Assembly (NCBI GenBank): GCA_964023275.1
Contig: OZ029923.1
Span: forward strand, 3,301,541 to 3,365,540
Source of the DNA: Norana najaformis
Taxonomy: Eukaryota; Annelida; Clitellata; Crassiclitellata; Hormogastridae
Length of the DNA stretch: 64,000 bases
Direction of reading: 5' to 3'
Below the pieces are notes generated by a model. The model saw only the letters and a program-made list of their open reading frames with translations. It was not told the DNA's origin and made no database searches. Made by a program: the position numbers and the translations under genes. Of the stretch, positions 1 to 9,680 are shown piece by piece. The stretch's first letter is position 1. Every line of letters starts with the position of its first letter.

Positions 1-57
1 GAAGAACTTGGTGAAGACGGCAGCGGACACCTACGGGCGCTGAGCCCATGGTTCTTG

Positions 58-160
58 ATGATGATGATGATGACTACTACCACTACCACTACTACCACTA
101 CTACTACTACCACTACCACTACTACCACTACTACTACTACCACTACTACTACTTACATAC

Positions 161-191
<31 letters not shown>

Positions 192-196
192 GATGG
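58..196. repeat. Trinucleotide (TAC/CAC)n then (CATA)n microsatellite
   Basis: Trinucleotide repeats (GAT, TAC, CAC) pass into about ten CATA units. Reading frames here are low-complexity His/Tyr strings and are not genes. The array directly abuts the 3' end of the truncated GPCR copy on the minus strand. Confidence 0.9.
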
Positions 197-202
197 ATGT
201 AT

Positions 203-328
203 GTCACCATTCATCACAAATCCGAAGAGTCTTTTAATGTCCTGGCGCACAGATCTCTGAAGAACAATATACAAGAGACATTCTATTATGGGAAAACTGT
301 GGTAAATCCAGGTAGGAACGAACTCGTT
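203..328 (-). pseudogene. Truncated copy of the GPCR TM7/helix 8 region
   Basis: On the minus strand this stretch codes for about 42 residues that closely match the last transmembrane segment and helix 8 of the complete receptor at 816-1745, including the run YHSFPIIECLLYIVL. The nucleotide match is also high, so the duplication is fairly young. Nothing resembling TM1-TM6 is visible upstream on the minus strand (positions 330-800), and the 3' side runs straight into a CATA microsatellite. It is best read as a truncated duplicate. An exon of a second receptor with distant upstream exons is possible but less likely, because the complete copy has no intron here. Confidence 0.75.
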
Positions 329-578
329 CTTAGATGTTCTTCGTTTCAAGTGGTCGTACTCTGCTCCTGTTCCATTGCTAGTTCCGCACATCGTTTATAC
401 TCAGGACGCACGACGAAAATGGCGGAACCATGGAGGATTCGGCTTATTTAGCAATGTCAGAATTGTGCATTTTGGACAAATACGATACTGTTTGTAAGCT
501 TCGTCAGTTTTCTACCAAGTCATCACAGACAGTAAGAGCTCCTGCTGAATCAAACTAAATCCCGAATATTCGTATCCT
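329..578. other. No feature recognised
   Basis: Unique-looking sequence between the truncated receptor copy and the 27-bp minisatellite. I see no convincing exon, tRNA or mobile element. Confidence 0.5.
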
Positions 579-835
579 GTAAGTCATCCGGAACATTTGT
601 ATGCTGTCGGTCAACCAGAACGTTCTTATGCTGTAAGTCGTCAGGAACATTTGTATATGGCAAGTCATCCGGAACATTAGTATGCTGTCAATCTACCAGA
701 ACTTTCTTATAATGTAACATTTGTATACGGTAAGTCACCCGGAACATTTGTATGTGGTAAGTCATCCGGAACATTTGTCTGTGATAAGTAATCCGGAACA
801 TTTGTATATGATAAGTCATCCGGAACACTGGCATA
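579..835. repeat. 27-bp minisatellite between the two GPCR copies
   Basis: The motif AAGTCATCCGGAACATTTGT recurs about nine times, with diverged variants in the left half and clean 27-bp spacing in the right half. It can be read as a nine-residue repeat (VSHPEHLYV type) on the plus strand, but no gene context supports that. Its right edge supplies the last codons and the TGA stop of the minus-strand GPCR. Confidence 0.85.
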
Positions 836-1745
836 CCTTTTGTCGTCGTGATTCATATTGGTCACCATTTATCACAAAGCCGAAGAATCTCCTAATGTCC
901 TGGCGCACTGATCTATGAAGCACAATATACAAGAGACATTCTATTATGGGAAAACTGTGGTAAATCCAGTTAGCAACGAACTCATAAGTGGGATTTTTGC
1001 CATTCAGTATCACGGCAAAAATGCTTGGAACGTAGGTGCTCCAGTAGACGACTGCGAGTATGAAGATGTTCTTTGCGGACTTGACGCTTCGAGCGAAACC
1101 GAGAAACCCGGCAACGTGTTTGTTGCCGTTTGCTGTCGTCACAGTTGACTGCCCAACGGAATGCATTTGCCGCCTGACTGCGCCGAAAATCAGCGCATTC
1201 GAGGCGATGATCGTCACGCTTGGAATGAGAAAGGTAGTCAAAACTAGAAGTGTGAAAACCTGTCGGTTCTTCGTGATCTTGGTCGTCGTCAACGACCGGT
1301 TAAAAGTGAACCCGAAATCGACAAGAACGGTCATCGAGTTGACTAGACTTACGATCCATACTCCACAAACCAGGACTCGTTGGACGCGGTCGGTGAAGGT
1401 CGTCCAAAAGGTCAGAGGTCGTAGAATGACGGAGCACTTGAGAAGGGACATCAGGGCCAAACTCCAGAGGATCGCGCTCGTGAGGAATCCGTTGGCCCAG
1501 CCCCAGATTCGGGCGACTGTCGTTGGCACCTCAACCGTTTCATCCGTGAACAGCAGGATGCAGGAAACGGTGCCCGAAACGAAGATGGCGTATCCCAGAT
1601 TGGCAAGAACGAGGGAGACGAGTGCTCTGCAAGTGATTTCTTCCTGTATTCTGCGACTCTTCGATATCACGATCAAAAGAAAGACGTTTATGACGACCGA
1701 TACGAGAGTCACTACTGTCGACACGGCTTTCTGAATTTCATGCAT
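816..1745 (-). CDS. Rhodopsin-like (class A) G-protein-coupled receptor, divergent
   Basis: A single-exon reading frame of 309 residues from the ATG at 1743-1745. The frame stays open further upstream, but only from a GTG. Seven hydrophobic segments lie near residues 8-30, 40-62, 78-102, 122-142, 163-188, 226-246 and 257-277. Class A landmarks are partly kept: Asn20 (1.50), Trp130 (4.50), Pro175 (5.50), Pro240 (6.50), Tyr273 in the NPxxY position, and a helix 8 reading RSVRQDIRRFFGF. Others are changed: Asp2.50 is Asn49, DRY is Leu-Lys-Cys (102-104), Trp6.48 is Tyr, NP of NPxxY is Glu-Cys, and the TM3 cysteine for the usual disulfide is absent. One N-glycosylation sequon (NRS, 149-151) lies in extracellular loop 2. 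The ligand is unknown; this resembles the orphan, lineage-expanded receptors of marine invertebrates. The N-terminus is very short, so an upstream exon is possible; an AG acceptor lies just before the ATG. The stop codon falls in the adjacent minisatellite. The protein would sit in the plasma membrane. Confidence 0.8.
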   Translation of the reverse strand: MHEIQKAVSTVVTLVSVVINVFLLIVISKSRRIQEEITCRALVSLVLANLGYAIFVSGTVSCILLFTDETVEVPTTVARIWGWANGFLTSAILWSLALMSLLKCSVILRPLTFWTTFTDRVQRVLVCGVWIVSLVNSMTVLVDFGFTFNRSLTTTKITKNRQVFTLLVLTTFLIPSVTIIASNALIFGAVRRQMHSVGQSTVTTANGNKHVAGFLGFARSVKSAKNIFILAVVYWSTYVPSIFAVILNGKNPTYEFVANWIYHSFPIIECLLYIVLHRSVRQDIRRFFGFVINGDQYESRRQKVCQCSG

Positions 1746-1809
1746 GACTGATTGCTGTAATCGTAATCTTTGGTTTTTTTCCGCACCAAAACAAGCTAAG
1801 AAGTGATAA

Positions 1810-1965
1810 ATGTGCACGTGTTTCTATAGCGACCGTTTGGCCTCGACCCTGCTCATTTTTCAATGAATTGATCGGGTGAGATCCTTTACCTCCGCTGCCC
1901 GTTTGAATGGGCACCACGCCATTTAAGGTCCCCGTGTACGGACCATGCTAGCCCGAGATTAACTA
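1810..1965 (-). mobile_element. SINE2 copy (3' half), minus orientation
   Basis: Matches the family with the modules CTATAGCGACCGT, CCTGCTCATTTTTCAATGAA, GCTGCCCGTTTGAATGGGC and GTACGGACCATGCTAGCCCG that recurs all over the window. It sits less than 100 bp upstream of the GPCR start codon. Confidence 0.85.
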
Positions 1966-2045
1966 GCTTATTAACAGGCGCTCAGTCAAAACAAAATTTG
2001 TGAGGCAGGTACTGTCAAGTTCGGATCCAAGTCCAGATTTAAGTG
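1966..2045 (-). mobile_element. SINE1 fragment
   Basis: Contains AGGCGCTCAGTCAAAACAAA and GTCAAGTTCGGATCCAAG, the minus-strand body of the SINE1 family, without its head or ATTACG tail. Confidence 0.65.
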
Positions 2046-2204
2046 TATTGATGGGCACTGCTGTAAACTAGCAAGATTGCAAACGCATTTTTGAACATTT
2101 AAAGCTTCGAACAATGAAACGCTAGCGACTACAGTCTTGCATATTTTCACGCTTCTAACCAAACACGCATTCTCTGTTAGCGCGCAGATGATGGCGTTAC
2201 CTCT

Positions 2205-2350
2205 GTCTGTCCTCTAAGAGAGTCGTAGCCTTGCTGAGCATAATAGCTGGCCTTGTATGAGCCGTCTGTCTCCGTTGATGTTTCTTTGTTTGTGTGTGTG
2301 TAGGTGTGTGTGTGTGTGTGTGTCTTTCTCTCTCGTTCTCTGTCTTCCTC
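2205..2350. repeat. Duplicated ~140-bp block, copy 1
   Basis: The stretch beginning GTCTGTCCTCTAAGAGAGTC, with AGCCTTGCTGAG, TAGCTGGCCTTGTATGAGCC and TTGATGTTTC followed by GT and TCTC repeats, recurs at 3478-3605 in the same order and orientation. No coding potential was recognised. Confidence 0.8.
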
Positions 2351-2515
2351 GAAGCGGTCGGTGTCAGCGATGGCTCGATGAAACACTGCAACTGAATTTC
2401 CAGTTTATCCATACTTCGATCCTTACTCAGTATTCCTGTCCATAGCCAACTCGTCTTCAAATGCTACAGACAGCCCATCGTCCATTGTTGTGTTGTCTGC
2501 CTAAAGAGGAAGGCA

Positions 2516-2740
2516 ACTTCAGAAGACAACTTCCGTTGAAGGTATATCGTCTACACAGCCAATTATGAAGCATCGTACTAACTGTGTACTAAAAGTACTT
2601 AGGGTAGCAACTTCCGGTAAAGGGAAATCGTCTACACAGCCGATAATGATACGCACCGTGTACTAAGGTAATTTCCGGTACCAATTTCCGGTGAAGGGAT
2701 ACCGTCTACACAACCAGCAATGATACGCATTGTGTGCCTT
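2516..2740. repeat. Three diverged tandem copies of an ~80-95 bp unit
   Basis: CAACTTCCGGTAAAGGGA, TCGTCTACACAGCC and ATGATACGCAC recur in order three times with indels. The unit is not clearly part of the SINE families named here. Confidence 0.7.
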
Positions 2741-3044
2741 CGTACAGTGTCGTTGAACCGCCTACTTGCTTAGCTGTTTCCGACGAGCGTCTTATCAGCT
2801 GCTGTTTACCTGTTGACCGTCGACGTGAAGCCGAAGCGAGTCCTCATTCCTAGAAGCTTCTGCATGTATGTGCAGGTCTTTGCAATATGTCACTCATTCC
2901 ATACATCGATGCCTTCGTCCATTGTGCGACTGTCAAGCACAGGACCAGCAGCTTCTTAGCAGCTCTCAGTCTAGTCTGTTCTCGAAGCTAGGCAAGTCTA
3001 ATGCCGGCTTATTAGCAGGTGCTTCGAGCAATTAATTAGACAGG
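2741..3044. other. No feature recognised
   Basis: Unique-looking sequence with no supported exon or known element. Confidence 0.5.
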
Positions 3045-3215
3045 GGCGTGGCAGCCGATTCAATAGAGCGCTCGGCTTGTAACGCGGAGAGTACAGGATC
3101 GAACCTCACCTTAGTCGGTTACTGTGTAGGAACCTTGAGCAAGTCCTTCACTCACAATTGCTCAGCCCTATCGACTGATGCTCAGTCATTAAATAGTGGC
3201 GCTTAACGAATGCAG
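3045..3215 (+). mobile_element. tRNA-headed SINE (family 5)
   Basis: A decayed tRNA-like head (GCCGATTCAATAGAGCGCTC, then ACAGGATCGAACCTCACC as the B-box region) is followed by a body (GAGCAAGTCCTTCACTC, TTAAATAGTGGCGCTTAACG) shared with 10430-10605, 16588-16763 and, reversed, 53965-54115. It runs into a TGA/TAA microsatellite, as the other copies do. Confidence 0.8.
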
Positions 3216-3218
3216 AAG

Positions 3219-3247
3219 TGATGATGATGATGACGATGATGATGATG

Positions 3248-3328
<81 letters not shown>

Positions 3329-3330
3329 GC
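3219..3330. repeat. (TGA)n(TAA)n trinucleotide microsatellite
   Basis: Follows the SINE tail directly. Poly-Asp/Asn reading frames here are artefacts. Confidence 0.95.
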
Positions 3331-3371
3331 ACTAGGATCAGATCCGGAGGCATGAATACCAAGATACCTCC

Positions 3372-3477
3372 CATCTCTGTCTGTCTTTCTGTCTGTCTGC
3401 CTGTCTGTCTGTCTGTCTGTCTGTCTGTCTGCCTGTCTGCCTGCCTGCCTGTCTGCCTGCCTGTCTGTCTGTCGGTC
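3372..3477. repeat. (CTGT/CTGC)n tetranucleotide array
   Basis: About 26 tetramers, mainly CTGT with interspersed CTGC units. Confidence 0.95.
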
Positions 3478-3605
3478 CGTCTGTCCTCTAAGAAAGTCGT
3501 AGCCTTGCTGAGTATAATAGCTGGCCTTGTATGAGCCGTCTCTCCCAGTTGATGTTTCTCTGTGTGTGTGTGTGTGTGTTTCTCTCTCGTCCTCTGTCTT
3601 TCTCT
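3478..3605. repeat. Duplicated ~140-bp block, copy 2
   Basis: Second copy of the block at 2205-2350. It is preceded by the CTGT array and followed by the same GT and TCTC tracts. Confidence 0.8.
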
Positions 3606-4424
3606 GTCCGTTTCTCTAACCGTATGTTTTTGTGCCGGACATTCGTTTCGGTCGAATGACCATTTGATTGTTTCCGCTCCACTGAACAGGCTCTGGTCTC
3701 GTTGTTCAGCTTAGCTGCGCAGAAGATTCCACGCTCTTTACGACAACAGTATATACTGTTGTTCTAACAACACACAACACAACGGACAACAGCAACAAAG
3801 TCAGTAAGGAATGACTTCTATACATCTCACGACTTCATTGATCAAGTCTGATCATGTGTGATTCGTACCATCCACGACTCTGAACGTTACAACTTCGATT
3901 ACTACTTACTTTGTTACTTTGTGAGACTCTGAACTCTGTCACGAAAGCTGATCGGTTTCTAATCTGAATCTAATCTAATCCTAAGATCAGATTAGTATCC
4001 GTTAACATCGCCACTCTTGTCGTTTGGAAAACTATTGTACTGTATCGTATAACTTGATAACTTATATAGCGCTTCTTACAGAACAAACTACTCAGAGGCG
4101 CTTCCAGCATGAGAACCCCTGAGAAATAAGAACGTCTTTAAACAACGAGCTGACTGAACTTCATCACCAACAGAGACCCTTGCACGAAGCGATAGCGGAA
4201 GTCCATTCCATAGAGATGGGCCTTTAGTACCGATGTGTAACGATTACTCAGATGGCAACCTTTGTAGTTTTGGAAAAGTATTGTAATTCTGTGTTGTAAT
4301 TCTGCAACCATTTTAGTTTCGAAAAAGCAATCCTTCTTTCTTTAGGAAAGGCATCGACACAGGACGATTATAATTCAGAACACAACCTCTCTCGTTTTGG
4401 AAAAGCATCAGTATAAGTCTGACT
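3606..4424. other. Intergenic, no gene recognised
   Basis: AT-rich sequence with short repeats (CTAATCTAATC; a stretch reading TATAGCGCTTCTTACAG at about 4066-4082 that looks like an eroded repeat end). No exon supported. Confidence 0.5.
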
Positions 4425-4480
4425 GGTTCCCTTGACTTGGCTTTCGTTGGGCGCTGTAGAAATCTCGAGCTTACGTTAGG
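4425..4480 (+). mobile_element. SINE1 fragment
   Basis: Matches the SINE1 3' body (GACTTGGCTTTCGTTGGGCG, CTGTAGAAATCTCGAG). Confidence 0.75.
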
Positions 4481-4671
4481 ATTATTTTCTGTACGAGAGC
4501 GGACTTTTCTCCGACCTCAATTAAGGCGCATTGAACCCAGGACTTGCGAGGAAAGGTGCTGCTTGTTCATCTGTAACTCTTGTATGAGCAAAGATAGGAC
4601 AGACGGAGAACCAGACTGAAGTAACTAATCTTCAGACCAGTGAGTGTTTATTTAGGCCTTTGGATTCCTCT

Positions 4672-4892
4672 ACACACACACGTACACACACACACAAGCA
4701 CACAAGCACGCAAGCACACGAAAGCATGTACACACACATACACGCACACACTCTTTCTCTCTGTCTCTCTTTTCTCTGTCTCTCTGTCTGTCTCTCTCTC
4801 TCTGTCTCTCACTCTCTGTCTCTCTGTCTCTGTCAGTCTATGTGTGTGTCTCTCGCTGTGTCTATGTCTATGTCTATGTCTATGTCTGTGTA

Positions 4893-4932
<40 letters not shown>

Positions 4933-4935
4933 CCT
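4672..4935. repeat. Compound AC / TCTC / CTGT microsatellite
   Basis: Tracts of ACAC, TCTC, TCTATG and CTGT follow each other. All open frames here are low complexity. Confidence 0.95.
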
Positions 4936-5235
4936 AGCAGGCTGCCGATTCAGGGCTTTAGCCGGTGTCGAGTGAGCATGCGCGTGGTCTTAAGGGCTGA
5001 GAGTGGGTCAACTGGTGAAGCCCGAATCTGGCTCAATTGGTTGACCTTTCGAAGCAGATCGCAGCATTGTTTAGCAAGCGTCTGCTGTAGTCTGTGCGTA
5101 TGCGGCTCATATCTATGAAGATTTCATGCGTAGTAACTGAGCGATGATCCGTCGCTGCGTTGTGGGACTTCACTCTCCCTGCTTCAGTTTGACGACATCT
5201 TGTGTCTGCCAGCGCCGTTAGTCGTTACCTTACCT

Positions 5236-5396
5236 TACGCTGCCTGCCTGAGTCTTGGATCTTGACCTGGAACCGAACCCTTCCTGCCTATCGATTTTGT
5301 TTTGAGCGCGTTTGAATAAGCTGGTTCCCGCGACTTGGCTTTCGTTGGGAGCTGTAGAAATCTCGATATTACGATTACGATTACCTTACATCGCCT
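5236..5396 (+). mobile_element. SINE1 copy
   Basis: Shows the family order: CTGCCTG motif, TCTTGGATCTTGACCTGGAA, CCTATCGATTTTGTTTTGA, AATAAGCTGGTTCCCGCG, TTTCGTTGGGAGCTGTAGAA, then an ATTACG-type tail. The CTGC tract is short here, and is expanded to dozens of units in other copies. Confidence 0.85.
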
Positions 5397-5620
5397 GATG
5401 TTAGAACAAGGCAAGGTGTTATGTTTGCGAATTCTTAAGGAACTTCTGTAAAATTCGGATCTGTACTTTCGCTGATATCCATAGCAAGAATTTTTGAGTG
5501 AGTATGCAGTTTAACGAATCTTTTTATTTTATTTTAACACAGTAATGATATTTAGTTTGCATACATCACAGTCTGCATACATTACTGAAACAACATCACA
5601 TTTAAAAAGTATAATGACAA

Positions 5621-5822
5621 ATGCAGTGTACAATGCATTATGACATACGATGTAATATGACGTATGCGGCGTATAATGTATTATGACATACGATGTAATA
5701 TGACGTATGCGGTGTATAATGTATTATGACATACGATGTAATATGACGTATGCGGTGTATAATGTATTATGACATACGATGTAATATGACGTATGCGGTG
5801 TATAATGTTTTATGACATATGC
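5621..5822. repeat. 43-bp minisatellite (duplication copy 1)
   Basis: About four and a half units of a 43-bp motif containing TATGACATACGATGTAATAT and GACGTATGCGGTGTATAATG. The corresponding array in the second segment copy (11699-11950) has more units. Confidence 0.95.
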
Positions 5823-6138
5823 AATCTATCTTATTTTAATGCATATGTGACAGAATACAAGTTTTGACTACGATTAGGTCAACGGCGTTATAGAAATCAT
5901 CAGATTAGATTATAATATATTCCTCAGTTCAGTGGGACATGATATTGTTACACGTATTGCTATGTACAGCAGACATAGGCGGATACTTGGGCCAACATAC
6001 AACATATCTGAGCCAGATTTCAAAGTGCACCAGCAGAGTCTAATACGATACATGCGTATCTGTTGCCTCCAGCCGATATGGCAGTGTTTTCCATATAGCT
6101 TGCGACAGCCAGGACTAGCAGCCTGCTGTCTGACGATT

Positions 6139-6166
6139 TAAAATACATATGTACATATGTATTTTA
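6139..6166. repeat. 28-bp perfect palindrome
   Basis: The arms TAAAATACATATGT and its complement meet without a spacer, directly before a GTAT microsatellite. It is present again at 12268-12295. Confidence 0.85.
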
Positions 6167-6175
6167 TATGTATAG

Positions 6176-6325
6176 ATATGTATGTATGTATGTATCTATG
6201 CGTGCAGGCATGCATGTAAGCGTTTGCATGTATATCTGAATGTATGTATGTATGTGTATGTGTGTATGTATGTATGTATGTGTGTATGTATGTATGTATG
6301 TGTGTATGTATGTATATATGTATTT
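6176..6325. repeat. (GTAT)n microsatellite
   Basis: GTAT and GTGT tetramers. The unit number differs from the matching array at 12305-12460. Confidence 0.95.
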
Positions 6326-6622
6326 GAGCGTTTCTCTTGCTCCTTTCTGAACCTCTGAACGGGGTCTATAAACTACAGATGTCTGGCAGGGTTTACAAGT
6401 CCACCCTAGATCCTGTATTGCTTCGCAGAGGACACAGGTATAGTCATCCATCTTTGTTGACTCACCCCCCCCGCTCCCAACAAAGGGTTTACCCCCGCAG
6501 CAGTTGAGACACCTGGGGGTAATTGTACTATTATAATCTAAACGCTGGTGCCCGTTCTTTACCCCATCCGCTTCGATCACCCCACCCCAACACACAAAGA
6601 GTGCGGAGTGCATTGTTCCCAA
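6326..6622 (-). CDS. Hypothetical Cys-rich reading frame with CxxC pairs (doubtful)
   Basis: From the ATG at 6620-6622 the minus strand is open for about 100 residues before running into the GTAT microsatellite, which adds a Tyr/Ile/His tail to the stop at 6164. The non-repetitive part has three CxxC pairs (CLNC, CVLC, CKPC) spaced like a small zinc-binding module. I do not recognise a family, and no splice signals were established. The second segment copy (12454-12761) keeps the frame intact, which is expected from its near identity and is not independent support. It could be a remnant of a mobile-element ORF. Confidence 0.2.
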
Positions 6623-6805
6623 GGAATGTCCCGGTGCACCGTGTACCTGGTGACCGACTTCTGTTGAGGCCTACGACGGACCGGTAGAGACTGTGGTCCA
6701 GTTTCGTTGATTGTCGTTAAGATCCGAATTAGAATAAAGTAATTGAACACTCTTTCTGATGACAGCTGCTTCGTTGGATATGAAACTACTTGCGCTGTGC
6801 AGTTT

Positions 6806-6806
<1 letters not shown>

Positions 6807-6879
<73 letters not shown>

Positions 6880-6920
6880 AGGTGTGGAGGTGTGTGTGTG
6901 GAGGTGTGTGTGTGTGTGAC
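6807..6920. repeat. (GT)n microsatellite
   Basis: About 50 GT units followed by GGAGGTGTG variants. The matching array in copy 2 has a different length. Confidence 0.98.
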
Positions 6921-7128
6921 AGAGAATAGATAGAGAGCAAGAGAGACACACAGACAGACAGAGAATAGAAAGAGAGAGACAGAGAGACAGGAGAGACAGA
7001 GAGAGACAGAGAGAAAGAGACAGAGAGAGAGGAACAGAGAGAGATAGAGTGAGACACAGAGGGAGAGAGAAAGAGAGAGTCAGAGAGAGAGAGAGATACA
7101 GAAGGGAGAAAAAGAGAGAGAGACAGGT
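6921..7128. repeat. (GA)n/(CAGA)n purine-rich microsatellite
   Basis: Imperfect GAGA, CAGA and GAGACA tracts. The minus-strand frames are low-complexity Ser/Leu strings. Confidence 0.95.
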
Positions 7129-7414
7129 AGCAAGAGATACGCATAGCCGGAAAGGCGCTGAGCTATTATTATGCGTGAAGAACTTGCTTAAGGTCCCGAC
7201 ATGGTAATCGCCTAGGTGAAATCCTGAACCCCCACCTATCGGGCTAAAAGGCATATTGTGAAACCAATCTAAACCAGTCTAAACCAACCTAATTATCTGA
7301 TCCATCATACGAACTCACCAACACTTCACCTTTTTCAGTTTCTGCGCTGGTCTTTCACTCAAAACTGAAAACATTCCTTTTCCAAAAGTCTTATCCTGAT
7401 TCTTTCTCTTCCCC

Positions 7415-7618
7415 TTATCTCTCTTTTCGCCTCAATTTCAAACACCGTAGCCATCCGACTGTCTGACTGCCTGAACCCTGGATCTTGACCCGGAACCGAA
7501 CCCTTTTGCCTATCGATATTGTTTTGACTGAGCGCCTGTGAATAAGCCGGTTCCCGCGACTTAGCTCTCGTTGGGCGCTGTAGAAATCTCGAGATTACGA
7601 TTACTATTACGATTACGA
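7415..7618 (+). mobile_element. SINE1 copy
   Basis: Nearly full-length: 5' polypyrimidine part (CTTATCTCTCTTTTCGCCTC), TCTGACTGCCTGAACCCTGG, the conserved CTATCGATATTGTTTTGACT body and an ATTACGATTACTATTACG tail. Confidence 0.9.
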
Positions 7619-7737
7619 AACTAAAGTGAAATAATTAGCCATAGCAAAATGGCCTCCCTCCCGAAAAGAAGCACTCCGTAGTCACGTGACCCTGTCGCTG
7701 CTGCCGATGCTGATGATGATGAGGTGATCTTCTTCTT

Positions 7738-7972
7738 ACCCCTTCTTCTCACCTCTTCTTCCTCTCGTCTCTCTCTACTCTCCAACCCCAAACACCACCC
7801 CCGTAGTTGCCACGCTGTCTCTCCGTCTGACTTTTGGATCTTGACCTGGAACCGAACCCTTTTGCCTATCGATTTTGTTTTGACTGAGCGCCTGTGATTA
7901 AGCTGGTCCCCGCGACGTGGCTTTCTTTGAGCGCTGTGGAAATCTCGGGATTACGATTACTGTTACGATTCA
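7738..7972 (+). mobile_element. SINE1 copy
   Basis: Second SINE1 in tandem orientation with the preceding one. It begins in the polypyrimidine head and ends in GGGATTACGATTACTG. Confidence 0.9.
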
Positions 7973-8119
7973 TAGTGATCGATACCCAGCCAGCATCATA
8001 GGCTACTCTGAGAGGCGACAAGATATTTTGACACCAAAGGCAAAGCGAAAGAATTCGCTCAATTCAACTCACATTCCTGAATTAATTTACCACGCGTGTG
8101 TGCTCTAGGCCCATATTTA

Positions 8120-8155
8120 CACACACAGATACGTATATTGATATACACGCATTTA

Positions 8156-8186
<31 letters not shown>

Positions 8187-8345
8187 AACGAATGTACCCA
8201 AAATATAGGCATATATAGAGATATAGCTATCCATATATGTGTCCATATCTATAAATGGAGTTATAATGGCTATAGTAGCTATGTGGAAATAAGCTTACTA
8301 CAAATATATATAAGTTTGTATTACATATATATATGTGTGTGTGTG
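8120..8345. repeat. AT-rich tract with (TA)n
   Basis: TA and ACAC tracts. The TA run is longer in copy 2 (14298-14332). Confidence 0.85.
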
Positions 8346-8524
8346 TTGCATGTATGGTGTGTACACTTCATTGTCTATATCATGCAATTATAATAATTAT
8401 TATTGGTATATGTATGAATTTGTCAGGTGAAATACTTAAGCCTGCCAAATACGTCAATTGTCTACAATATCCGACTCTATGCCTCTTGCTTTAACAGGAC
8501 CAAGGACTCTTAAAATACGCGCAA

Positions 8525-9520
8525 AAGTAAATGTATTTCTATAGCGGCCATGTGGCCTCGATCGTGCTCATTTTTCAGTGAATTAATCGGGTGAGATCCT
8601 TCACCACCGCTGCCCGTTTGAATGGGCGCCACGTCTTTTGTTTTAGTATTCAGTGTTTAACGACATCTTGTGGCTGTCAGGGCCGTTGACGTCAACTGCG
8701 ATAATGTATCAAGATCTAATGAAACTGACGAGTCTAATATAGCGCCTGAAAATTGCAATTTAAAGGTGTCTAAGCAAATCCTAATACTGTATTCAGTGTT
8801 TAACGACATCTTGTGGCTGCCAGGGCCATTGACGTCGACCTATCCTTTAAGGAGCACCTAGAAAAACCACCTATTTGTTGTTCCACAGTTTAACAACAGC
8901 TTATGGCATAAAAGGCCGTTGCCGCCTCCCTCCTCCTTCATCCAGGCTTGGGACTGGCACTACCCCCAAACAAGGCGGTGGCGGAGTTGGAGGTTGAAAA
9001 AGCGAAGTTAAGGAATATATAGCGCGAAAATTGCGAGTTAAAGGTGTCTAAGCGCAAGGTAATATTTGTCAAATGTAAAATTACCAGTTTTTCCTAACAC
9101 GACAATGCTCATTTTTCATTGAATTAATCAGGTGAGATCCTTCACCACTGCTGCCCGTTTGAATGGGCGCCAAGTCTTGTATCTTGTGCCCGCCAGGGCC
9201 TTTGAAGCCGACATATCGGAAACGGAAGGGACGAATAACGATTAAACGAAATTGACAATATATAACGTCCGAAAGAAGCGATTTAAAGGTGTCTAAGCGC
9301 AACCTAATATTTGCAAAATGTAAACGTACACGTCTTTCTATAAATAAATGTAAATGTATAGGTTTTATATAGCGACCACATGGCCTCGACCCTGCTCATT
9401 TTGCAAAGAATTTATCGGGTGAGATCCATCATCACCGCTGCCCCTTTGAATGGGTGCCACGCCATTTAAGGTCCCCTTGTATGGACCGTGCTAGCCCGAG
9501 GTTTAAATCTCTAAAATACA
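8525..9520 (-). mobile_element. SINE2/SINE3 mosaic, four linked modules
   Basis: Four passages of the module pair are visible: CTATAGCG...GCCCGTTTGAATGGGC at 8540-8630, 9105-9175 and 9375-9460, and CGACATCTTGTGGCTGNCAGGG at 8658-8690 and 8800-8830. A variant, GACAGCTTATGGCATAAAAGGCCG with CTTCATCCAGGCTTGGGACT, lies at 8890-8980. TTTAAAGGTGTCTAAGCGCA links the modules. The arrangement suggests repeated insertion or unequal exchange between related SINEs. No gene. Confidence 0.85.
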
Positions 9521-9612
9521 GCTATGATAGGTATGCGAACCGGCATCTTCTCGCACAGAGACGCCTTGACGTACGCTTTAACCGATGTATACTATAGCTA
9601 ACCAGGCCATCT

Positions 9613-9614
<2 letters not shown>

Positions 9615-9650
<36 letters not shown>

Positions 9651-9680
9651 CTATTCGCACGCACACACACACACGAGGCA
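9615..9680. repeat. (AC)n microsatellite
   Basis: ACAC run with two interruptions, followed by AT-rich tracts and a (TAAG)n array near 9843. Confidence 0.9.

Noticed and set aside
1060..1734. 224-codon plus-strand frame opposite the GPCR
   Set aside because: Antisense shadow of the receptor; the minus-strand frame has the clear seven-helix pattern.
5932..6141. 69-codon frame present in both segment copies
   Set aside because: Its preservation follows from the near identity of the duplicate; no domain, and one residue differs between copies.
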